Source: Balneolales bacterium
GTDB taxonomy: Bacteria > Bacteroidota > Rhodothermia > Balneolales > Cyclonatronaceae
DNA length: 46,525 nt
Assembly (NCBI GenBank): GCA_020832405.1
Contig: JAFIET010000021.1
Location: forward strand, 1 to 46,525
Direction of reading: 5' to 3'
This document shows, in pieces, positions 25,184 to 33,734 of the stretch (positions within the stretch are counted from its first letter, which is position 1; each line of letters starts with the position of its first letter). The position numbers and the translations under genes are program-made. The notes below the pieces were generated by a model that was given only the letters and a program-made list of their open reading frames with translations, was not told the DNA's origin and did no database searches.

Positions 25184-26101
25184 ATGGCACACGCCCGATT
25201 TTTGTTTTTTTGCCTGTTCACCCTTTGCTGTTCGCTGTTTATGGCTTCCGAATCTGCTGCTTCTGAAAACGGCAAAAACGCAGGCGTTTTTGCTGATGAA
25301 CGCCTGCATAACGCCATACACGCTTTTTACGCCAGCGACTGGCTAACAGCTCAGGATTTACTCAACCAGCTGAAGTCCGATCATCCCGCTGAGCCTACGG
25401 TTTACTTTTACGACTCGATGATCCCGTTCTGGGCCTACTTCTTTGCGGGCTCGCAGCCGGAAGACGCACGAAGCTTTCTGCAGCGCTCCGAGCGGGCCAT
25501 CGATATTTCCGAGCGGCATCTGCGCACGGCCCGCAATGACACCTCAACCGTGCTGCTGCTCAGCGGGCTGCACGGGTACCGCAGCCTCGTTGCAGCTTCT
25601 GAGCGCGAGTTTCGCACCGCAATCCGCAGCGCTATGACCGGCTTTGGCTACACGCGTCAGCTGCTCGCCCTCAACTCCAACGACCCTAACGCACAGATGG
25701 GGCGCGGCGTTTTTAACTATATGATGGGCACCATCCCCTCTGAAGTGCGGTGGCTTACCAGCTTTGCCGGCCTCACCGGCGACCGCGAAGCGGGCTTTGA
25801 ACAACTTGAGGAAGCCGCCAATGCCGGCACCCATGTGAGCATCGATGCCCTCATGATTCTCACCTATCTCTACCTGCGGGATGAAGAGTTCGAAAACGCC
25901 CGACGAACTTCCGAACGGCTGGTAGCCCTTCACCCTGAAAATGTCATCTTCCTGTACCACCACGGGCGAAGCCTTCAGGTGCTCGGCGAAACGGAAGCCG
26001 CCGCCGGATTTTTTCGAAAAGTGGTGGACCTGAACCATGTTTCCCTGGGTCAGCTCACCATTCAGGCCCGCGAAAAGCTGGATGAGCTGCAGGAAAGCTG
26101 A
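25184..26101 (+). CDS. Periplasmic TPR-type protein
   Basis: 305 residues. The signal peptide is FLFFCLFTLCCSLFMASESAAS, although the Cys-Cys pair inside it is not at a lipobox. Helical pairs follow. ADERLHNAIHAFYASDWLTAQDLLNQLKSDHP (about 38-70) and RTSERLVALHPENVIFLYHHGRSLQVLGETEAAAGFFRKVVDL fit the tetratricopeptide repeat pattern; the middle (GRGVFNYMMGTIPSEVRWLTSFAGLTGDREAGFEQLEEAANAG) resembles the helical layout of TTC39/Iml2-like proteins. It is probably a protein-interaction scaffold in the periplasm. The ATG at 25184 is 118 bases after the symporter stop, so it may have its own promoter. The function is unknown. Confidence 0.7.
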   Translation: MAHARFLFFCLFTLCCSLFMASESAASENGKNAGVFADERLHNAIHAFYASDWLTAQDLLNQLKSDHPAEPTVYFYDSMIPFWAYFFAGSQPEDARSFLQRSERAIDISERHLRTARNDTSTVLLLSGLHGYRSLVAASEREFRTAIRSAMTGFGYTRQLLALNSNDPNAQMGRGVFNYMMGTIPSEVRWLTSFAGLTGDREAGFEQLEEAANAGTHVSIDALMILTYLYLRDEEFENARRTSERLVALHPENVIFLYHHGRSLQVLGETEAAAGFFRKVVDLNHVSLGQLTIQAREKLDELQES

Positions 26102-26111
26102 ATTTATTTAT

Positions 26112-26174
26112 GATTCGAAGATTTGAAGATTCGATGATTTGAAGATTCGGGGATTTGAAGATTCGGGGATTCGG
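26112..26174. repeat. Tandem array of the 8-nt intergenic repeat (second locus)
   Basis: Seven full units of the GAKGATTY/GGGGATTY family follow each other after a partial GATTC: GAAGATTT, GAAGATTC, GATGATTT, GAAGATTC, GGGGATTT, GAAGATTC, GGGGATTC. It is the same family as 1703-1748, here placed between a TPR gene stop and a terminator hairpin. Confidence 0.85.
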
Positions 26175-26180
26175 AAAATT

Positions 26181-26221
26181 AAAAGGGCCGGGCACAACGT
26201 TTTGTTGCCCGGCCCTTTTTT
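26181..26221. terminator. Bidirectional terminator between convergent genes
   Basis: A GC-rich stem of at least nine base pairs (GGGCCGGGC with GCCCGGCCC) is flanked by four As on the left and six Ts on the right. It lies between the convergent TPR gene and the secreted nuclease gene, so it can serve both strands. Confidence 0.88.
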
Positions 26222-26268
26222 ATGTACGATCAGGAATTATAAACCCGCGGGACTCCGCATTCAAAAAA

Positions 26269-28071
26269 CTATTTCACCAGGCTCATGGTGCTGCTCAGCA
26301 CCATGCCCTCTCCGAGGTTCAGGGTGTAGATGTACATGCCGCTTGCGAGTCCGGAGGCGTCGAACTGCACGGTGTGCCGGCCGGCGCTCAGGGTCTGATT
26401 GCTGAGCAGGCTCGCCACCCGCTGCCCCGTGATGCTGTACACCGTAAGGCTCACCTGATGTGCCTCCGGCAGCTCAAAACTGATGTTGGTGGACGGGTTG
26501 AAGGGGTTCGGATAGTTCTGAAGCAGGCTTACAGAGCCCGGAACTTCCCCCGTAAAACCACCGGATTCCTGACCGGAGGTCGTATTCTGGAACAGGAAGC
26601 GGGCCGAGACCGGCGAATGATCGGAAGTGGTCTCAAAATAATCGGTGATGAAATCCGTCACGTTTTCTACCCGCTCAGAACCAACGATGAGCTCCTCAGC
26701 CAGCTGATTGGTCACGATGATGTGGTCGATCATGCTGCCGGTCCGGAAAGACGAAAACTGCCCCTGCTCAAGGCTGAGGGATACCGGCAGATAGTGCGGG
26801 TCTTCCACAAAATTCTGATAGGGTGAGGGCTGATTGTTCCAGGTCGAAACCAGCAGGCGGTCGTTCAGGTCGCCGAAGAAAATCACGTTATCGTCGATGC
26901 GGCTGCTGTCAAGGAAGGTTTTCAGCTGCTGACTTGCATTCACCCGCTGCTGATACGAAGTAGGGTCGGCAAAAGCCTTCGCGTGCACACCGTATGCCCA
27001 GATTTCGCGGGTTTCTCCGTTGATGGTGGCATCCATGCGGAGCCAGAACGGAAGGCGGCCGGCCCAGTCGCCGGAGTTCTGACCGGTAGTGAGAATCCCG
27101 TGCCCCCGCGGGGTGATGGTATCGAGACGGTACAGGAAGGCCACGCGCTGGGTCTGCGAGTACTGCGCCAAAAAACCACCATAATCTTCCAGCTGATTCA
27201 CCAGCTGATTCCAGGAAACATTGTTCGCTATTTCCTGGAAAGTGTAGAGATCGGCACCGATGGTTTCAATCACATTTTTCACATTTTCAAACTGAAGGTC
27301 CACATCATCCGGCCCCCTTTCAGGATCGCCGAACCACTCGATGTTCCAGGTTACAATGTCAAAAGTCTCATCGCGGGAAAATTCATCCCCAGGGAAAACA
27401 AAGCCCATATCGGCAGCGCGTCGCGGCCAAAGCTGCACATTGCCGGTAGTTGCCGCAGCAACGCCCATAATCGTGGTGCCCGGCTGCGGTGCCGGCGTGT
27501 TCACAACCGGCGCCCGGCTTTGGATGCGGATGGTGCCGTCGCCGAAATCATCAATCATGGCATAGCTCGCATTGGGCCGAAGGGCGCCCACACGGTCAAC
27601 CGTAACATTTTCGATACGCACCAGCTGTCCCTGAAAATCATTGGTGCCGAGCTCAGCGAGGGTGATGGTCACCGGTTCAATCTGCCGGTTTCCCTCCGGA
27701 AAAATCTCAAACTGTGGCGTAGGGTTTTCAATCTGCATCAGCCCGGTTCCGGGAATGCCGGGGATGTTGCCGAATTCGCGCAGCTGACCGGTAACAACGA
27801 GCGAGTCGCCGTGTGCTACCTCAATATCGAAGGTGCCGGTACGCATCAGAGGGGCGTTGTACCAGGCCATGCCGCCGGTTTCATCCTGAAAAAATACGGG
27901 GCCGCGAAACTCATCCGTAACGGTAACCCAGCCGGTGAGGGTCACAGTTGTGCCCAACGGCAGCTGCCGCGCTTCCGCAATGGTAATGGGCGTCTGCTGC
28001 GCGTGCAGCTCCGCGTTGAGGCTGCCTGCCAGTAACAGGGCGGCAAACAGGCTTAGAAATGGCATCTTCAT
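26269..28071 (-). CDS. Secreted endonuclease/exonuclease/phosphatase-family protein with T9SS tail
   Basis: 600 residues. The signal peptide MKMPFLSLFAALLLAGSLNAELHAQ is followed by two OB-fold-like DUF5689-type segments (about 28-110 and 120-225). The EEP hydrolase domain at about 235-490 shows TWNIEWFG (Asn and Glu for metal), DLYTFQEI (Glu), YGVHAKAF (His), FFGDLNDR (Asp, Asn), MIDHIIV (Asp-His) and TSDHSPVSA (terminal Ser-Asp-His). These are the catalytic residues of the DNase I/exonuclease III fold, all present. The C-terminus is a T9SS type A sorting domain (YPNPFNPSTNISF, then SITGQRVASLL and LASGMYIYTLNLGEG, ending SLVK). A secreted or surface-bound phosphodiesterase, probably a nuclease, is the best reading; phospholipid or nucleotide substrates remain possible. 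It is a single gene, convergent with the TPR gene, and its 5' leader has a strong hairpin. Confidence 0.9.
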   Translation of the reverse strand: MKMPFLSLFAALLLAGSLNAELHAQQTPITIAEARQLPLGTTVTLTGWVTVTDEFRGPVFFQDETGGMAWYNAPLMRTGTFDIEVAHGDSLVVTGQLREFGNIPGIPGTGLMQIENPTPQFEIFPEGNRQIEPVTITLAELGTNDFQGQLVRIENVTVDRVGALRPNASYAMIDDFGDGTIRIQSRAPVVNTPAPQPGTTIMGVAAATTGNVQLWPRRAADMGFVFPGDEFSRDETFDIVTWNIEWFGDPERGPDDVDLQFENVKNVIETIGADLYTFQEIANNVSWNQLVNQLEDYGGFLAQYSQTQRVAFLYRLDTITPRGHGILTTGQNSGDWAGRLPFWLRMDATINGETREIWAYGVHAKAFADPTSYQQRVNASQQLKTFLDSSRIDDNVIFFGDLNDRLLVSTWNNQPSPYQNFVEDPHYLPVSLSLEQGQFSSFRTGSMIDHIIVTNQLAEELIVGSERVENVTDFITDYFETTSDHSPVSARFLFQNTTSGQESGGFTGEVPGSVSLLQNYPNPFNPSTNISFELPEAHQVSLTVYSITGQRVASLLSNQTLSAGRHTVQFDASGLASGMYIYTLNLGEGMVLSSTMSLVK

Positions 28072-28106
28072 AGGTTAACTCAGGTTTTTCTTTCAGGGGG
28101 ATGTGG

Positions 28107-28140
28107 TTCCGGCCGCAACAGGCAAGCGGTGCGGCCGGAA
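28107..28140 (-). promoter_or_regulatory. Perfect 11-bp hairpin in the leader of the secreted nuclease gene
   Basis: TTCCGGCCGCA (28107-28117) and TGCGGCCGGAA (28130-28140) are perfect inverted repeats with a 12-nt loop, 36-69 bases upstream of the minus-strand ATG. No T-tract follows in the minus direction, so it is more likely a leader RNA structure or a protein-binding site than a terminator. Confidence 0.5.
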
Positions 28141-28379
28141 AAATTCAGGCAGACTGCCGGTACAAAGGGTGCAAGCCGAATCTGATTTTTATTTCCGGCT
28201 AAATTAAGGCGGGAGTAAATACCACGCAGTTAAAATGCATTAAACAAAGCCCGGCCGCTGCCTGCCGCTTGCGGGAAAGAACCCAAACGCAGTACGGCCT
28301 GAAAAAGCGCCCGTTTTTGATTAACTTAAGCGCTTGTTTTCGCTATATCCGCATCTCTCAACAAAACTATTCTCCTGAT

Positions 28380-29003
28380 TTGAAACCCAACACGCACCTC
28401 ATTCTTGCCTCCGGCAGCCCGCGCAGGCGTCAGCTTTTGGGCATGCTTTATCCCGGACTTACAGTTATCCCGTCAACTGTTGATGAGCCGGCCTATGAAA
28501 GCGGACTTCCCTCCGCCTATGCCCAAAACCTGGCCCGCATGAAAGCCGCTGATGTAGCACAGCATCATCCCGACGCCCTCATAATCGGCGCCGATACCAT
28601 CGTAGTGCTCGGCGGGCAGATTTTGGGAAAGCCGGCTGATGCCGCCCATGCTTCAGAGATGCTTCGAAGCCTCAGCGGCAATACCCACACGGTAATCAGC
28701 GCGGTCTGCCTTGTGCGTACGGCCGCTGACCCGGCAGCGGAGCCTGATCAGGTGCACGTTTTCTCGGAAGCTACGCAGGTTCGCTTCGGGGAACTTACCG
28801 ACGGCGAAATAAGCCGCTACGTTGCCGGCGGCTCACCCATGGATAAAGCCGGGGCTTACGGCATACAGGATGATCTCGGCGCCCTGTTTGTTGCGCACAT
28901 CACCGGCGATTATTATACTGTTGTGGGCTTTCCGATGCACCGGTTTTACACCGAGCTCCGGCATTTCGCGCCGGACTTCCTCCCTGAAACGCTCCGGCCC
29001 TGA
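28380..29003 (+). CDS. maf: Maf-family nucleotide pyrophosphatase
   Basis: About 207 residues from the TTG at 28380 (start KPNTHLILASGSPRRRQLL). An in-frame TTG at 28269 would add 37 residues unlike the family, and no ATG is available at the domain start. Maf landmarks are LASGSPRRRQLL, STVDEPAYESG, ALIIGADTIVVLGGQILGKP (catalytic Asp), GNTHTVISAVCLV and GGSPMDKAGAYGIQDDLGALF followed by GDYYTVVGFPM. Maf proteins hydrolyse non-canonical or modified nucleoside triphosphates (dTTP, UTP and m7GTP or pseudo-UTP subclasses) to monophosphates and are linked to house-cleaning and septum control. The S-P-R-R motif and the Q-D-D-L-G segment suggest the general YhdE-type group. About 99 bases separate it from the next secreted TPR gene. 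Confidence 0.9.
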   Translation: MKPNTHLILASGSPRRRQLLGMLYPGLTVIPSTVDEPAYESGLPSAYAQNLARMKAADVAQHHPDALIIGADTIVVLGGQILGKPADAAHASEMLRSLSGNTHTVISAVCLVRTAADPAAEPDQVHVFSEATQVRFGELTDGEISRYVAGGSPMDKAGAYGIQDDLGALFVAHITGDYYTVVGFPMHRFYTELRHFAPDFLPETLRP

Positions 29004-29101
29004 AATTCCTTCATCATAAACCCACCCCCCTGCCGTTTGCAGCTACCGGGCAAGCCCATCTGCTTCCATCCGCACCAATTCCTCTTTTGCCACACCGATT
29101 T

Positions 29102-31075
29102 ATGACCATGCGCATTTCCTCCCTGCTGCTTCTTTTTTCTCTTCTCATTCTTGATACTGCCCTTGCTCAGCAGCGCGGCGCGAGCTTCCAGCGGGCCAAT
29201 CAGTTTTTCTCGCAGGGAGAATATGAACTCGCGGCTGACATGTACCGGGAGCTGCTGCAACAAAACCCGGAAAACATCCCGGTAATCGACCGGCTTGCCA
29301 CAACACTTGTGCAGCTGCGCAACTATGAGGAAGCCATCGAGCTGCTCACGCGGTTCACGCTGCAAAACCCCGGTTTTCCCAACCTGTCGGTTAGGGTGGG
29401 TGAAATCTACCATATCAACGGTCAACGGGATGAAGCCCTGGGATGGTGGCGGAAAATTGTGGAACAAAACGAGCGCAACGTACAGGTGTACCGCCTTGTA
29501 GCCGAATCAATGGTGAGCCGCCGTGAGCACGAGCAGGCAGCCCTGCTCTACCTCGACGCCCGCAGGATACTCAACAACGATCAGATGTTCGGTTTCGACA
29601 TCGCGCAGAATTTCACTGCTGCAGGCAAATATGAAGAAACCATGCGCGAATACAGCCATTTACTGAGCGTGAACCCGGGTTTCATCCACGCCATACAGCG
29701 GCAGATTGCCCGCTATGAAGATGCGTTTTTCCTGGATACCGGCATCATGGAATTTGAGGAAGCCTCCCACAGCCTGCGGCCCGGCAGCGACGAATGGGCC
29801 GCACACCGGCGCATGCTTATCTGGCTGTACAACGAGCGCGGACTGTACCGCCGCGCATTCACTACAGCGCAGGCGCTCGAAGACCGGCTGAGCGACAACA
29901 GCTTTCCCGTGTTTGAACTTGGCCGCCGGCTGATGAACCTCAACGAGTTTGAACTTGCCGAACAGGCCTTTCAGCGCTACAGCGGCAGCCCCTCCCACGA
30001 GCTTTTTGTGAATGCACGGCAGCAGCTCTCACAATTGTATATCAGGCGTGCCCGCTACCTGCTCAGCTACAATCTTGATTTCGACGACGAAGCCGCATCC
30101 CTCTATCAAAAAGCCTATACCCTGCTGAGTGAAATCCCCCGGGAAGCACCCCGATACCGCGGCATGAGCGAGGTTTACGCTTCCCTTGTGGAGCTTTCGC
30201 TGGATTACCTTCGTAGCCTTAACCGGGCCCTGGAATGGAACACGCGCTTCGACAGCGTAGCGAGCTCAGAGCGTGACCGCATCACAGCTGATTACCTGAG
30301 CGGGCGCATCAGCCTTTTTGAGCAGGATTTTGTACGGGCAAGACTTGCACTCAGCCGGGCTAACCGCGCTGCAGGCACCGGCGAGATGGCCGAAAAAACG
30401 CGCTACTTTCTGAGCCTGAGTGATTTCTTCGCCGGCGACTATGAGTTTGCCCGCCTGCAGATGCGCTCGCTGCAGCGTCAGACCACCTCCTATTACGCCA
30501 ACGATGCCCTGCGGCTGCGCGGGCTGCTTCAGGAAGGCATCGTTCGGGACAGCGTGAGCCCGCAGCTGCGCGACTACACCAAAGCCCTATTCGAGTACAA
30601 CTCCGGTAATCAGGCGGCTTCGCTCGAAAGGCTGCTGCCCTTCATGGAGCTCAGCCCCGGCACTCCGCTTCAGACGGAAGCCCTGCTGCTTGCCGCGCAT
30701 CAGCTCACGCACACAGCCCCGGATATCGCCTTCAGCCTGATTCACCGATTTATTGAATCGGGGCAGGCTTCTTCGCAGCGCGAACGCCTTTTCTGGGAGC
30801 GCGCCCGCCTTGCCGACGCCATCGCGCAGGCAGGCACAAACACCCGCGAAACCGGCGAAAGCCTGCGGCCGGTACTCAGCCGCTATCTTTCCCTCACAGC
30901 CGCCCTGCCGGACAGCCGCACCGGTCAGCTCATCAACGGCATGTACACCATCAGCGACGCACTCGACCTGTCCCGCGCCGTTTTTTACTACGAAGAGCTC
31001 ATCATCGAATTTCCGGCCGGCTTTTACGCACAAACTGCCCGGGAGCGCATCCGGGTGCTTCAGCGTGCAAGCTGA
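29102..31075 (+). CDS. Large secreted TPR protein
   Basis: About 657 residues. The ATG at 29102 gives MTMRISSLLLLFSLLILDTALAQQ, a signal peptide. Repeated TPR helices begin at once: ASFQRANQFFSQGEYELAADMYRELLQQNPENIPVIDRLATTLVQLRNYEEAIELLTRF. They continue through NVQVYRLVAESMVSRREHEQAALLYLDARRI and GKYEETMREYSHLLSVNPGFIHAIQRQIARYEDAFF to the C-terminal YYEELIIEFPAGFYAQTARERIRVLQ, an outer-membrane-assembly-lipoprotein-like ending. It is a superhelical scaffold in the periplasm or outer membrane. The next secreted gene begins 57 bases later, so the two are probably one transcript. The partner is unknown; no enzymatic motif is seen. Confidence 0.82.
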   Translation: MTMRISSLLLLFSLLILDTALAQQRGASFQRANQFFSQGEYELAADMYRELLQQNPENIPVIDRLATTLVQLRNYEEAIELLTRFTLQNPGFPNLSVRVGEIYHINGQRDEALGWWRKIVEQNERNVQVYRLVAESMVSRREHEQAALLYLDARRILNNDQMFGFDIAQNFTAAGKYEETMREYSHLLSVNPGFIHAIQRQIARYEDAFFLDTGIMEFEEASHSLRPGSDEWAAHRRMLIWLYNERGLYRRAFTTAQALEDRLSDNSFPVFELGRRLMNLNEFELAEQAFQRYSGSPSHELFVNARQQLSQLYIRRARYLLSYNLDFDDEAASLYQKAYTLLSEIPREAPRYRGMSEVYASLVELSLDYLRSLNRALEWNTRFDSVASSERDRITADYLSGRISLFEQDFVRARLALSRANRAAGTGEMAEKTRYFLSLSDFFAGDYEFARLQMRSLQRQTTSYYANDALRLRGLLQEGIVRDSVSPQLRDYTKALFEYNSGNQAASLERLLPFMELSPGTPLQTEALLLAAHQLTHTAPDIAFSLIHRFIESGQASSQRERLFWERARLADAIAQAGTNTRETGESLRPVLSRYLSLTAALPDSRTGQLINGMYTISDALDLSRAVFYYEELIIEFPAGFYAQTARERIRVLQRAS

Positions 31076-31132
31076 GCTGAACCAAGCTCATTCAATTTCC
31101 CTCAACCCACCGCAACACCTCCCCAACGTGCC

Positions 31133-32494
31133 ATGAATTCCGTCTCCCTTTTCAAAAGCTTCCTTTTCACCATTGCTCTGCTGCTTTCCGGCAGCCAGGC
31201 CGCACAGGCGCAGTACGTGCTCATCCCCATGGATCAGTCGCAGACCAACCACCTGAAAGCCTACGGCATTGTTTACAATCAGATTTCTGAAGGGTACACC
31301 GCCAACTGGCTGCTGAACTACCGCGGCGGCAGTTTCCTGGCCCGCAATCAGGGTGAAATCGTGCGGAATGCGCGGCTGCGGAATGTCCGCATCGAGCAGA
31401 TTACCGACGCGCAGGCGCAGCGCATCATCCGTGAGGTAGAAAGCAACAATTCCAACACCGCTTTGGTACCCCTGCAGGAAGCCCCGAGCATCGCGGTTTA
31501 CTCCCCCTCACACATGCTCCCCTGGGATGACGCCGTAACCCTGGCCCTCACCTACGCCGAGGTGCCCTACGATGTAATCTACAACAGCGAAATTCTTGAA
31601 GGTGCCCTCAGCGAGTACGATTGGCTTCACCTCCATCATGAAGACTTCACCGGGCAGTACGGCAAATTCTGGGCTGCCTACCGGCACACGCCCTGGTATC
31701 AGCGGCAGGTGCGCGACCTTGAAGAGATGGCAGCGCGACATGGTTTCAGTAAGGTCAGCGATATGAAAACGGCGGTAGTACTCACTATCCGTGATTTTGT
31801 GGGCAACGGCGGCTTCATGTTTGCCATGTGCTCGGCCACCGACACCTTCGATATCGCCCTGGCCGCAGTTGATGTGGACATCGTGCCGCAGGAATTCGAC
31901 GGCGACCCCGTTGATCCCAATGCCAATCAGCGGCTCGACTTCACGCAAACCCTGGCCTTTGAAAATTTCGAACTTACCTTCAACCCCGCTGAATACCGCC
32001 ATGCCAACATCGACGTGCCCGTGCGTCTGGGTCAGCTCGATGAAGCGCTCGACTACTTTACCCTGTTTGAATTTTCGGCTAAATGGGACCCCGTGCCCAG
32101 CATGCTCACCCAAAACCACGTGAGCAGCATCAAAGGGTTTTACGGGCAAACGACTGCCTTTCGCATGGAAACCATCAAGAACAATGTGGTGGTTATGGCT
32201 CGTAACTCTGGCCGCGACGAAGCCAAGTACATTCACGGCAATTTCGGGGAAGGCTTCTGGACTTTCTACGGCGGTCACGACCCGGAAGACTACACCCACC
32301 GCGTAGGCGACCCGCCCACCGACCTCGACCTCTTCCCGAACAGCCCCGGCTACCGGCTGATTCTCAACAACATCCTTTTCCCGGCGGCTGAGCGTCAGGA
32401 GCTGAAAACCTCCCGCCCGGAAGCCGAAACCCGTACAGGGAAGCTGCTTTTTGCCGATGCCATGGAATTTGTGCGCATACAACAGGGGCGGTAA
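31133..32494 (+). CDS. Secreted protein with GATase1-like fold (often labelled asparagine synthetase B in relatives)
   Basis: 453 residues. The signal peptide is SFLFTIALLLSGSQAAQAQ. The mature start, YVLIPMDQSQTNHLKAYGIVYNQISEGYTANWLLNYRGGSF, then APSIAVYSPSHMLPWDDAVTLALTYAEVPYDVIYNSEILEG, looks like an alpha/beta fold of the class-I-glutamine-amidotransferase type. GGFMFAMCSATDTFDIALAA (about 222-241) contains a Gly-x-x-x-Cys motif like the nucleophile elbow of such folds. GPYGKF-type synthetase motifs and PP-loop residues are absent, so a true AsnB activity is unlikely. Later sections carry conserved IKGFYGQTTAF and HGNFGEGFWTFYGGHDPED, which point to a specific secreted family. It follows the TPR gene by 57 bases and probably works with it outside the cytoplasm; the substrate is unknown. 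Confidence 0.65.
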   Translation: MNSVSLFKSFLFTIALLLSGSQAAQAQYVLIPMDQSQTNHLKAYGIVYNQISEGYTANWLLNYRGGSFLARNQGEIVRNARLRNVRIEQITDAQAQRIIREVESNNSNTALVPLQEAPSIAVYSPSHMLPWDDAVTLALTYAEVPYDVIYNSEILEGALSEYDWLHLHHEDFTGQYGKFWAAYRHTPWYQRQVRDLEEMAARHGFSKVSDMKTAVVLTIRDFVGNGGFMFAMCSATDTFDIALAAVDVDIVPQEFDGDPVDPNANQRLDFTQTLAFENFELTFNPAEYRHANIDVPVRLGQLDEALDYFTLFEFSAKWDPVPSMLTQNHVSSIKGFYGQTTAFRMETIKNNVVVMARNSGRDEAKYIHGNFGEGFWTFYGGHDPEDYTHRVGDPPTDLDLFPNSPGYRLILNNILFPAAERQELKTSRPEAETRTGKLLFADAMEFVRIQQGR

Positions 32495-32618
32495 AACCGA
32501 CAAAACCCAAAGAGGCCGTGTGAGCGCTGCACAGACAAAACCGGAACTTTATTTTTGCCGGAAACAGTTATGAGGCCCCGTAAACATCCCCCTACAAATA
32601 CACCAACCTAAAAACCTG

Positions 32619-33419
32619 ATGGAACAGCAAACCCGCTTCACCGCAGCACCAAGCCGGAAATTCGATGATCTGTTACGGGTGATGCACATCCTCCGCAACA
32701 ACTGCCCCTGGGACCGCAAGCAGACGCACGAATCGATCCGCGACCTGATGATTGAGGAGGTTTATGAAGCGATTGAGGCCATAGATGAAGGCGACATGGA
32801 TGAGCTGAAAAAAGAGCTGGGCGATATTTTGCTGCACGTGGTTTTTCATGCGGAAATGGCGCAGGAGTCGGCTTCTTTTGACATGGGTGATGTGATTTAC
32901 GCCATACAGGACAAGCTCATCAGCCGGCATCCGCATGTGTTCGGGGATAATGATACCGTAGCGGGCGATTCAGAAGTGGTAAAGCAAAACTGGGAGAAGA
33001 TCAAGCAGCGCGAACAAGGCCGGAAATCGGTGCTTCAGGGCGTTCCGGTACATTTGCCGGGATTGCTGCGTGCACAGCGCATGCAGGAAAAAGCCGGGGC
33101 CGTAGGCTTCGACTGGCAAACCTGGCCCGAAGCCTGGAAAAAGCTGGATGAGGAAATCAGCGAATTCAGAGAAGCCCTTGAAACGAACGAACGCGACGAA
33201 CAGGAACGTGAATTCGGCGACCTGCTGTTTTCTATCGTGAATGTGGGCAGGCTTGCCGGGCTTGATGCCGAAAATGCGCTGCGAACCACCAACAACAAAT
33301 TCCTCCGCCGCTTCAGTTATATCGAAGAAAGCCTTGCAAAAACGGGCCGGAAAACATCAGAGAGTACGCTTGAAGAAATGGATGCCCTATGGGAAGAAGC
33401 CAAACAAAAGCTCGGCTAA
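32619..33419 (+). CDS. mazG: Nucleoside triphosphate pyrophosphohydrolase MazG
   Basis: 266 residues, the usual two-domain MazG length. The first domain has FDDLLRVMHILRNNCPWDRKQTHESIRDLMIEEVYEAIEAI followed by ELKKELGDILLHVVFHAEMAQE, which carry the E-E-x-x-E ... E-x-x-D metal-binding set. The second domain repeats the pattern with AWKKLDEEISEFREAL and EREFGDLLFSIVNVGRL. MazG hydrolyses (d)NTPs to monophosphates and clears damaged nucleotides; in E. coli it also lowers (p)ppGpp. The ATG at 32619 starts the protein just before the catalytic domain. A compact terminator 3 bases past the stop closes this transcript. Confidence 0.94.
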   Translation: MEQQTRFTAAPSRKFDDLLRVMHILRNNCPWDRKQTHESIRDLMIEEVYEAIEAIDEGDMDELKKELGDILLHVVFHAEMAQESASFDMGDVIYAIQDKLISRHPHVFGDNDTVAGDSEVVKQNWEKIKQREQGRKSVLQGVPVHLPGLLRAQRMQEKAGAVGFDWQTWPEAWKKLDEEISEFREALETNERDEQEREFGDLLFSIVNVGRLAGLDAENALRTTNNKFLRRFSYIEESLAKTGRKTSESTLEEMDALWEEAKQKLG

Positions 33420-33422
33420 TAG

Positions 33423-33446
33423 TTAGCGAATTTACGCTAATTTTTT
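33423..33446 (+). terminator. Rho-independent terminator after mazG
   Basis: TTAGCG (33423-33428) pairs with CGCTAA (33435-33440) across a 6-nt loop, followed by six Ts. Confidence 0.8.
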
Positions 33447-33734
33447 GTATCTTCGGTTAATCATAGCCTGAACGGGGGTGGATGGGATCGCAGTCTGTTT
33501 TGTTCTGTTGTCTTGTCTTAATAACTGAAAAGCGCTTTCAGGCTGTGTAGCTGCAAATATAGTTTCGCCTGTAAGTCCGGCAGGCCTGTATGGCTGGCGG
33601 TGGTACCGCAATCAAATATGAAGCTTATTAATTTAAATAAACATTGCGGTTTACCATTCCGGAAAAAGCATCAGGCAACACCTAAGTATTATTATTATCA
33701 AAAACTTACTAAAATCATAATTACGGAGTACTTT
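33447..33734 (+). promoter_or_regulatory. Upstream region of citrate synthase with a GCGC-centred dyad
   Basis: This 288-base stretch between the mazG terminator and citrate synthase has no credible gene. It holds CTGAAAAGCGCTTTCAG at 33525-33541, a dyad around AAAGCGCTTT that resembles LacI-family or CcpA-type sites and shares its AAGCGCTT core with 22320-22331. GGAG at 33726-33729 is well placed as a ribosome-binding site for the ATG at 33735. No transcription start can be fixed. Confidence 0.4.

Noticed and set aside
26983-28035. 350-codon plus-strand frame opposite the secreted nuclease gene
   Set aside because: The minus-strand protein has all EEP catalytic motifs and a T9SS tail, so the plus-strand frame is a shadow.
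31508-32503. 331-codon minus-strand frame opposite the GATase-like gene
   Set aside because: It has no start context or domain; the opposite strand has a signal peptide and conserved segments.
33447-33734. Possible small RNA or riboswitch before citrate synthase
   Set aside because: No recognisable riboswitch fold or conserved motif could be identified by eye beyond a short dyad.
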